A DNA stretch of 64,000 bases. Source: Paramesorhizobium deserti. Its GTDB lineage: Bacteria > Pseudomonadota > Alphaproteobacteria > Rhizobiales > Rhizobiaceae. Each line of letters starts with the position of its first letter. Within the stretch, counting starts at the first letter, position 1. The notes below the pieces were generated by a model. The model did no database searches. It was not told where the DNA came from and saw nothing but the letters and a program-made list of their open reading frames with translations. The DNA lies in contig NZ_LNTU01000012.1 in the NCBI RefSeq assembly GCF_001558695.1, positions 558,001-622,000 of the forward strand. The letters are read 5' to 3'. The translations under genes and the position numbers were made by a program. Below are positions 57,884 to 64,000 of this stretch, one piece after another.

Positions 57884-57925
57884 GGCATTTTCCTTTCCCG
57901 GATATTGTACGTGAAAATGCCGTGC
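57880..57925 (-). promoter_or_regulatory. Perfect 12-bp inverted repeat over the antitoxin start
   Basis: GCACGGCATTTT (57880-57891) and AAAATGCCGTGC (57914-57925) are exact complements around a 22-base spacer. The proximal arm covers the GTG start codon at 57883-57881. It may be the DNA operator of the RHH antitoxin, an RNA hairpin hiding the start codon, or both. Confidence 0.7.
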
Positions 57926-57942
57926 ATCTCTAGTAAATTCGC

Positions 57943-60150
57943 TCACAAAGTTGGTTGCGAGCCCGATTTCTTTTCGCCTCCGGAGGGCGGCGTCGGCACG
58001 TCGGGCTCGGCGCCCATCAGGATGAGCACGTCGTCGAGCCCGTTCTCGTCAAGGTCGAGCGCGGAGAGCGCCACGGCATTGTTGTCGGGGTCGACCACGC
58101 TCAGGATGACCTGCGTCGCGGTGCCGATCAGCCTTTTGACGTTCTCGGCAGTGGACGGGCCGGATTCCACGATGACGGCGTCATAAGCGGCCTCCAGCGC
58201 ATCGAGGATGATCGGCAGCCGGTCGACGGCGCGCATGGCGCGCTCGGGATCGGCAAGGCCGAGTGGCATCACATGCGCGTCCGAATAGTGATCGCTGTGG
58301 ATGACGTCGGTGAACTGCTTTTCCGATGCGAGGAGATCGGTAATGCCGGCCATCTCCTTGCCGTCGAGCATCGCCCGGCTGATGGCGCCCGTACCCGTCA
58401 TGTCGATCAGGATCGAACGCAGCTTCCTGTCCGCCAGCTCGCGGGTCAGATGAACCGAGGCGGCCGAGCCGTCGTCGCCCTCCGGCGATACGACGAGGCC
58501 GCGCGTCATGCCAAGTTCGATCAACCGCGAGGCGACGGCATGCACGCTGTGCGGATTTTCGGGAACATCCTCGCCGAGGGTGGTGTAGCTGTCATAGATC
58601 TGCTGGATGGTCTCCACCGATGCGGGCGGAGGCGCTGCATATGATGGACGCGGAGCGGTCTTTTCCTCCGTCACGGCGCCTTCGGAAGCAGGCTCCGCGG
58701 CTTCGGCGGCCGCTGCGGGCATCTGGATTTCGTTTGCCGGCGCCTGCGCGACGCCCTCGACCGGCCGCATGGCGCGTCCGCTGAAGAGCTCGCGCAGGAG
58801 AACGAAGATCGAAAGCAGGAGCAGGCCGGCGAAGAAGGTCGCGCTGACGATCGCCAGGGTTTTGGGAAAATAGGGTTCTGCCGGCGTGTCGGCGCGTGAA
58901 AAGACCCGGGCGTCGACCGGCAGGTAGTTACGGTCGGTGCGCGAGGCGGCTTCGCGGTAGCGCGTCAGATAGGTCTGCAGCAATTCGCGCTGCGCCGTCG
59001 CCTCGCGCTGCAGGGCCCTCAGTTCCACCTCCTGGTCGCCGGCGCGGGCCGCCTGGGCCTTCATGGTGTTGAGTTCGCGCGTCAGCTCGACCTCGCGCAA
59101 CTTTGCGAGCGACGCCTCGTTCTCGAGGCTTTCCAGTATCTTGCGGCCTTCGGCCCGGATCTGCTGGTTGAGATCGGAAAGCTGCGAGCGAAGAGCCCTG
59201 ATGCGCGGATGACCATCGAGAAGCGAGGTCGAGAGATCGGCGATCTGGGCATTCAGCTGGATCTGGCGCTCGCGCAGGCGCTGCATCAGTCCCGAGGACA
59301 CGATATCCGGCACCGTATCGAGCGCCGCGCCGGTCTGGAGCGCCGCGCGGATGCTCGCCGCCCTCGCCTCGCTTGCCGCCCGGTTGGCGCGCACCCGCGA
59401 GAGCTCCGACGAGATATCGGACAATTGCTGGTTGGCGATCGGCGAATCGTTCTGACCGACCAGCAGATCGGAGGATGCGCGGTAATTGGCGACCTTGGCC
59501 TCGGCGTCCTTCACCCGCTTGGTGAGATCGGCGATTTCCGGTTCGAGCCAGCCCGTCGCATCGTCGGTCGACTGCAGCTTCGCGGCGCGCTGGAGCGCGA
59601 TATATTCATCGCCGATGGCATTGGAAACCTTGGCCGCCAGCGCCGGATCCTCCGACGAGAACTGCACGACGATGACGCGGGAATCAGGGACATTATAGAC
59701 CTGCAGATGCTCCCGCATTTCGCGCAGCATGTATTCGTTGCCGCCGATCTTCGCGGGATCCGGCTTCAGCCCGAGCGCGATAAGCCCGCGCGAAAGAAGC
59801 GAGGGCCTGCCGAATTCATCCGTCTCGGCAAGCTTGAGGCTGGCGCCTACCTTCTTCAGCAGGTCGGAGGATGTGATGACCTCCACCTGGCTCTTTACCC
59901 CCTCCTGATCGAGGACCGGGCGGTCGGCGGCGGTCTCTCCATTGGGCCGGGTGAAGACGGATTCGCGCGTTTCGATCAGAATCCGCGTCTCGGCGCGGTA
60001 TTCGGGCGTCGACAGCAGGCAGAACAACAGGGCGAGCGCCGCAAGGACCAGCGCACCGGCCAGAATGAACAGCCAGTGGCGCCGGAGGCTGCCAAAGAGA
60101 GCGCCCAGATCTATATCGACATCGTTTCCAACGGAGCCTGCGCCAGACAT
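57943..60150 (-). CDS. Exopolysaccharide chain-length/transport protein (Wzz-BY-kinase like, degenerate kinase domain)
   Basis: 735 residues in the inner membrane. A first helix at about 27-47, a long periplasmic coiled-coil region (about 60-425) with Wzz/GNVR features (KSQVEVITSSDLLKKVG; PEPYFPKT-type exit motif as TPAEPYFPKTLAI), then a second helix (430-455). A cytoplasmic domain follows (to 735). That domain aligns in order with BY-kinases, but where the Walker A should be (SxxxGEGKST) it reads SPEGDDGSAASVHL, without the lysine. It is therefore probably not an active kinase. It is divergent from the export lipoprotein gene and ends next to the toxin-antitoxin pair. Confidence 0.9.
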   Translation of the reverse strand: MSGAGSVGNDVDIDLGALFGSLRRHWLFILAGALVLAALALLFCLLSTPEYRAETRILIETRESVFTRPNGETAADRPVLDQEGVKSQVEVITSSDLLKKVGASLKLAETDEFGRPSLLSRGLIALGLKPDPAKIGGNEYMLREMREHLQVYNVPDSRVIVVQFSSEDPALAAKVSNAIGDEYIALQRAAKLQSTDDATGWLEPEIADLTKRVKDAEAKVANYRASSDLLVGQNDSPIANQQLSDISSELSRVRANRAASEARAASIRAALQTGAALDTVPDIVSSGLMQRLRERQIQLNAQIADLSTSLLDGHPRIRALRSQLSDLNQQIRAEGRKILESLENEASLAKLREVELTRELNTMKAQAARAGDQEVELRALQREATAQRELLQTYLTRYREAASRTDRNYLPVDARVFSRADTPAEPYFPKTLAIVSATFFAGLLLLSIFVLLRELFSGRAMRPVEGVAQAPANEIQMPAAAAEAAEPASEGAVTEEKTAPRPSYAAPPPASVETIQQIYDSYTTLGEDVPENPHSVHAVASRLIELGMTRGLVVSPEGDDGSAASVHLTRELADRKLRSILIDMTGTGAISRAMLDGKEMAGITDLLASEKQFTDVIHSDHYSDAHVMPLGLADPERAMRAVDRLPIILDALEAAYDAVIVESGPSTAENVKRLIGTATQVILSVVDPDNNAVALSALDLDENGLDDVLILMGAEPDVPTPPSGGEKKSGSQPTL

Positions 60151-60435
60151 CAATCTACTCCATACCAATCCCCAGCATGGTAAACGGACATGGTAACCAT
60201 CGCGTTAAGCCACTGTTAGGCAAATATTATCGGATATTAGCGAGCGGTTAACAGGCCGCCGTCTTCCCTTCCCTGCTTTCAAAAAAGTCGGAATTTCAGG
60301 ATCCGTCTTTACCCGTCATTAACCCTAACCATTCGATAACGGCATCCATATCAAGCGTGCGGATCGCGTATCCATTGGTCTGCTCAATACAGCCCTTTGA
60401 GAAAGAAACCGGCGCAGCGACAGAGGTTACAAGCG
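60151..60435. other. Divergent promoter region of the EPS cluster
   Basis: 285 AT-richer bases between two outward-facing genes. TTAA-gccactg-TTAG (60205-60219) differs by one base from a CtrA box. Several further TTAAC words are present (TTAACAGG, TTAACCC). No firm -10/-35 pairs could be assigned. Confidence 0.35.
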
Positions 60436-61002
60436 GTGCAGACAAGGCGTATTTTCCTGACAGCTCTCGGCATGGCCCTTCTCGCCAGCAGCGGATGCTC
60501 CAGCTATCGTCCCGCGCCCGCCGCCTTCCACGAGGCGCTCAACCGGCCCTATATGCTGGACGCCGGCGACCGGCTGCGCATCACCGTCTTCGAACAGGCG
60601 GACCTCACCAATACCTATAGCGTCGATCCCTCGGGCTATGTCGCCTTCCCGCTTGTTGGCAAGGTGCCGGCGCGCGGCCGCACGCTGCAGCAGCTTGAAG
60701 CCGCGATTGCCGCCAAGCTGCGCAACGGCTATCTGCGCGATCCCGACGTCTCGGTCGAGATCGACCGCTACCGGCCTGTTTTCATCATGGGTGAAGTGGG
60801 CGCCGCCGGGCAATATTCCTACGTGCCGGGGATGACCGCGCAAAAGGCCATCGCCGCGGCCGGCGGCTTCAGCCCGCGCGCCAACCAGGCCGATGTCGAC
60901 ATCACCAGGCAGCTCAACGGCAAGATCCTCACGGGGCGCGTCCTCATTACCGATCCCCTCCTGCCCGGCGATACGATCTATGTTCGCGAACGCCTGTTCT
61001 GA
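60436..61002 (+). CDS. Polysaccharide export lipoprotein (Wza/ExoF-like)
   Basis: 188 residues. The N-terminus VQTRRIFLTALGMALLASSGC is a lipoprotein signal with lipobox ASSGC. The mature protein has a Poly_export domain (MLDAGDRLRITVFEQADLTNTYSVDPSG, FPLVGKVPARGRTLQQLEAAIAAKL) and an SLBB-type region (FIMGEVGAAGQYSYVPG ... MTAQKAIAAAGGFSPRA). It is predicted to reach the periplasm or outer membrane. GTG at 60436 is chosen because it starts just before the signal's positive residues; TTG at 60397 is an alternative. Confidence 0.9.
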   Translation: MQTRRIFLTALGMALLASSGCSSYRPAPAAFHEALNRPYMLDAGDRLRITVFEQADLTNTYSVDPSGYVAFPLVGKVPARGRTLQQLEAAIAAKLRNGYLRDPDVSVEIDRYRPVFIMGEVGAAGQYSYVPGMTAQKAIAAAGGFSPRANQADVDITRQLNGKILTGRVLITDPLLPGDTIYVRERLF

Positions 61003-61012
61003 TGCGTGATCG

Positions 61013-62161
61013 ATGGTCCATGAGCCCGCATTCCGGCCCTTACGCATCGTTCACTGCTTTCGCTCGCCCGTCGGCGGCATCTTCCGCCATGTGCGGGATC
61101 TGGCGACGGCGCAATCGGCGGCGGGACACCAGATCGGCATCATCTGCGATTCGTCGACGGGCGGAGACTATGAGGACCGCCTGTTCGACGGCATACGCGA
61201 CAAGCTGGCGCTCGGCGTGCACCGCATCGCCATGCAGCGCCATGTCGGGCCGGGCGACCTTCTCGCCGGCATCAGAACATATGGGATCATCAGGAAATTG
61301 CGGCCGGACATCCTGCACGGGCACGGCGCCAAGGGCGGCGTCTACTCGCGCATATTCGGCTCAGTGTTACGGGTTTTCAGGTCTCGCGTAGCCCGTTTCT
61401 ATTCACCGCATGGCGGTAGCCTGCATTTCGGCAAGGACGAGTGGGAGGGAAAGCTCGTCTTTGCCGCCGAACGCATGATGGAACCGCTCACCGACGCCAT
61501 CATCTTCGTCTCGCAATATGAGCGCGACAGCTATATCCAGAAGCTCGGCGCTCCGAAATGCCCTGATGTCGTCATCTACAACGGATTGACGGAGGCGGAT
61601 TTCGAGAAGGTCGAAGCTGCCGCCGACGCCGCCGATTTCCTCTATGTCGGGATGATGCGCGACCTCAAGGGCCCGGATATCTTCATCGGCGCGATCGCCG
61701 AGGCGGAGCGCCTCATCAAGCGCCGGCTCTCAGCGGTTCTGGTGGGCGACGGCGCGGACAAGCCGCGCTATATCAGGATGACCAAAGAGCTGGGGCTTGC
61801 CGACCGGGTCACGTTCTGCGACCCCATGCCGGTGCGCGAGGCCTTCCGCCTGGGGCGGATTGTGGTCGTCCCGTCCCGCGCCGAGGCCATGCCCTATATC
61901 GTTCTGGAGACGCTTGCCGCAGGCAAGCCTGTTATCGCCACCCGCGTCGGTGGCATTCCCGAGATCCTTGCCGGCGATCCATCCGCGCTGGTCGCCCCGA
62001 CCACGCAGGCGCTCGCGGAAAAGATGGCGGAGGCCGCCGCCGATCCATCGGCCTACGCCAGGAAAATGCCCGACCACAGGGATATCCGCCAGCGCTTCGG
62101 TGCGGAAGCGATGGCGCAGGCCATCGAGGACGTCTACAAGGCGACGCTCGGAAAGGCCTGA
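61013..62161 (+). CDS. Glycosyltransferase family 4 (EPS cluster)
   Basis: 382 residues, GT-B fold. The acceptor domain opens PLRIVHCFRSPVGGIFRHVRDLATAQSAAGH. The donor site has the EX7E motif intact in SRAEAMPYIVLETLAAGKPVIATRVGGIPEIL. It lies 10 bp after the export lipoprotein gene and 77 bp before the sugar-phosphate transferase gene, so it probably adds a sugar to the growing repeat unit. Confidence 0.93.
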   Translation: MVHEPAFRPLRIVHCFRSPVGGIFRHVRDLATAQSAAGHQIGIICDSSTGGDYEDRLFDGIRDKLALGVHRIAMQRHVGPGDLLAGIRTYGIIRKLRPDILHGHGAKGGVYSRIFGSVLRVFRSRVARFYSPHGGSLHFGKDEWEGKLVFAAERMMEPLTDAIIFVSQYERDSYIQKLGAPKCPDVVIYNGLTEADFEKVEAAADAADFLYVGMMRDLKGPDIFIGAIAEAERLIKRRLSAVLVGDGADKPRYIRMTKELGLADRVTFCDPMPVREAFRLGRIVVVPSRAEAMPYIVLETLAAGKPVIATRVGGIPEILAGDPSALVAPTTQALAEKMAEAAADPSAYARKMPDHRDIRQRFGAEAMAQAIEDVYKATLGKA

Positions 62162-62238
62162 CATCAAGCCTTTCTTAGTGGCTGATAGCCTAATATAAAG
62201 CACGATATTTCTGCGATCTTCGGGCGAGGCGCACAACA

Positions 62239-63783
62239 ATGAACAGTCAAGATTCCGGCGGACCTTTCAGGAGGGAAGCCATCACCCGGCCTAGCCAGAC
62301 CGAGCCGGGAAACGAGGCGTCACAGCCCGTCAAGCTCAATGCGATCGCAAGCCAGGTCGCCCATCAGTATCGCCGCGACACCATTTCGCCCGTGATGGTG
62401 AGCGGCCTCATGCGCATGGCCGAATTCGGCATCGTGCTCATTTCCGGCCTCGTCATCTTCGCGGTCTATGTCGGGCTCGCTACGCATCTCGCCTTCGTCT
62501 ATCCGATGGTCATCCTGGCGGGAGCGCTGCTCTATGTGCTCCTGATCGAGATGACGGACGGCTATCAGATCATGGCGCTGCGCCATCCCGCGCATCAGCT
62601 CGGACGCCAGTTGCTGGCCTGGATCGGCGTCTTCGCAATGCTGGCGCTGGCCGGTTTCCTCCTGAAAATCTCGGAGGAATATTCGCGCCTGTGGTTCGTC
62701 ACCTGGTTCTGCACCGGCCTGGCGCTGCTTGTCGTGCTGCGCTTCGTCATCGCGCGCAAGATCCGCGGCTGGGCACGCAACGGCACCATGGAACGGCGCG
62801 CCGTGATTGTTGGCGGCGGCAAGAACGCCGAGGAGCTGATCCGCTCGCTGGAGCAGCAGCCCGATAACGACATCCGTATCTGCGGCATCTTCGATGACCG
62901 CGACAACCGCCGCTCGCCGCCCATCGTCGCGGGATACCCGAAGCTCGGCAATGTCTCGGAGCTGATCGAATTCGCCCGGATCGCCCATATCGACATGCTG
63001 ATCGTGTCGCTGCCGATCACGGCGGAAGCGCGCGTTCTCTCCATGCTGAAGAAACTATGGGTGCTGCCGGTCGATATCCGGCTATCGGCGCACACCAACC
63101 ATCTCCGCTTCCGTCCGCGCGCCTATTCCTATATCGGCGCGGTGCCGATGCTCGATATCTTCGACAAGCCGATCAACGACTGGGATTCGGTCGCCAAGCG
63201 CGCTTTCGACATCGTGTTCAGCCTGATCGGGATCATCGTCTTCTCGCCGATCATGCTTCTGACGGCCCTCGCCATCAAGCTGGAGAGCAAGGGACCTGTC
63301 ATCTTCAAGCAGCAGCGGCACGGCTTCAACAACGAGATCATCAAGGTCTGGAAATTCCGCTCGATGTATATCGAGCAATGCGACCCCACCGCCAAGATGG
63401 CCGTGACCAAGAACGATCCACGGGTCACGAAGGTCGGGCGTTTCATCCGCAAGACCTCGATCGACGAACTACCGCAATTCTTCAATTCGCTAATGGGGAC
63501 CTTGTCGCTCGTCGGGCCCCGTCCCCACGCCATCGCCGCCCATTCGCACAATGTGCTCTACAACGAGGTGGTGGACGGCTATTTCGCCCGCCACAAGGTG
63601 AAGCCCGGGGTTACCGGCTGGGCGCAGATCAATGGCTGGCGCGGCGAGATCGACAATGCCGAAAAGATCAAGATGCGCACCGAGTTCGACCTCTATTATA
63701 TCGAGAACTGGTCGCTCTGGTTCGATCTGAAAATCCTGTTCCTGACCCCGATCCGCCTTCTCAACACGGACAACGCCTATTGA
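62239..63783 (+). CDS. Undecaprenyl-phosphate sugar phosphotransferase (WcaJ/ExoY family)
   Basis: 514 residues. Four N-terminal helices (about 50-170), a Rossmann region RRAVIVGGGKNAEELIRSLE (about 190-210), then the bacterial sugar transferase domain starting KRAFDIVFSLIGIIVFSPIML. That domain has the re-entrant helix and the Asp/Glu-rich catalytic part (KVWKFRSMYIEQCDP; KTSIDELPQFFNSLMGTLSLVGPRPH). It starts repeat-unit assembly by moving a hexose-1-phosphate (usually glucose or galactose) to undecaprenyl phosphate. It overlaps the next gene (TTGA). Confidence 0.94.
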   Translation: MNSQDSGGPFRREAITRPSQTEPGNEASQPVKLNAIASQVAHQYRRDTISPVMVSGLMRMAEFGIVLISGLVIFAVYVGLATHLAFVYPMVILAGALLYVLLIEMTDGYQIMALRHPAHQLGRQLLAWIGVFAMLALAGFLLKISEEYSRLWFVTWFCTGLALLVVLRFVIARKIRGWARNGTMERRAVIVGGGKNAEELIRSLEQQPDNDIRICGIFDDRDNRRSPPIVAGYPKLGNVSELIEFARIAHIDMLIVSLPITAEARVLSMLKKLWVLPVDIRLSAHTNHLRFRPRAYSYIGAVPMLDIFDKPINDWDSVAKRAFDIVFSLIGIIVFSPIMLLTALAIKLESKGPVIFKQQRHGFNNEIIKVWKFRSMYIEQCDPTAKMAVTKNDPRVTKVGRFIRKTSIDELPQFFNSLMGTLSLVGPRPHAIAAHSHNVLYNEVVDGYFARHKVKPGVTGWAQINGWRGEIDNAEKIKMRTEFDLYYIENWSLWFDLKILFLTPIRLLNTDNAY

Positions 63784-64000
63784 GCGCGATCGCCGAAGAT
63801 GACCCGCAATCCCGACCCGCGCCCGACCGGGCGGCGGTCAACCGGGCGCTCATTCGGCTGATCTCGAAAGCCGCGATCGGCCTCGGCGTTTTCCTCTCCG
63901 GCTTCGTGATCGAAGAGCCGGCGCCTTACGAACTCTTTATGGCAGGGCTGATCGCGGTCTGGGCGCTGTTCGGCCTCAGGATATCGCGCACCGCCGCGGT
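63780..64000 (+). CDS. O-antigen ligase-like membrane protein, 3'-truncated by the window edge
   Basis: TTG at 63780 overlaps the previous stop (TTGA). The 73 residues seen are a polar N-terminus (SAIAEDDPQSRPAPDRAAVN) and two helices (AAIGLGVFLSGFVIEEPAPYEL-like and FMAGLIAVWALFGLRIS). Such a start is typical of O-antigen ligase/polymerase (Wzy, ExoQ) proteins of rhizobial EPS clusters. The rest is outside the window, so the assignment is from pattern and position. Confidence 0.65.
   Translation, partial: MSAIAEDDPQSRPAPDRAAVNRALIRLISKAAIGLGVFLSGFVIEEPAPYELFMAGLIAVWALFGLRISRTAA

Overview
The window is about 62-63% G+C by eye, gene-dense, and has the gene content and order of a Hyphomicrobiales (Rhizobiales) chromosome, probably Rhizobiaceae or Phyllobacteriaceae. 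The evidence is the 14-gene nuo operon followed by birA, rnj, mce, DUF1467, proS, lolE, lolD and dnaE, the pleD-divK pair, GTTC-N7-GTTC LexA sites, a long NuoE, and rhizobial palindromic intergenic repeats. The genus cannot be fixed from the sequence alone. There is no phage, IS element, CRISPR array or rRNA.

Layout. 1-9.8 kb (plus strand): a dprA fragment, topA, rnr, a DUF983 protein, a NUDIX hydrolase, an MFS exporter, rpmG, a small secreted peptide and a structured gene-free region. 10.1-19.3 kb: pleD-divK (minus), DUF3572, a GNAT gene divergent from dinB across a LexA box, a BtrH-like cysteine protein, dnaE, and upstream of dnaE a 28-codon membrane-peptide ORF behind a second LexA box. 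19.7-27.3 kb (minus): lolD-lolE-proS, a probable trans-acting sRNA on the opposite strand, DUF1467-mce, rnj and birA. 27.5-42.7 kb (minus): nuoA to nuoN, complete. 43.2-50.8 kb: tRNA-Asp and tRNA-Val, a P450 with an ABM-type monooxygenase, metY-cupin, a glycosyltransferase, a CoA-binding protein, a thioesterase and rplM-rpsI. 50.9-57.1 kb: an agmatinase-like gene, argC, an APH-like kinase, ctaA, DUF2842 and a CelD-like acetyltransferase. 57.1-64 kb: a GNAT/RHH toxin-antitoxin pair next to an exopolysaccharide cluster (chain-length protein, outer-membrane export lipoprotein, GT4 transferase, sugar-phosphate transferase, start of an O-antigen ligase) that runs off the right edge.

How the genes work together. 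Complex I and heme A synthase (ctaA) serve aerobic respiration. PleD-DivK are cell-cycle regulators, and the sRNA candidate at 23.3 kb resembles the cell-cycle sRNA EcpR1 in position and architecture. DNA damage is tied in by two LexA boxes: one sits directly before the best dinB start, the other controls a 28-residue one-helix membrane peptide. That peptide is analogous in size and regulation to Caulobacter SidA, an SOS-induced division inhibitor, and is the most interesting object here.

Three families of interspersed palindromic repeats fill most spaces between transcription units. Gene functions are read from recognisable motifs and family resemblance; no database search was possible.
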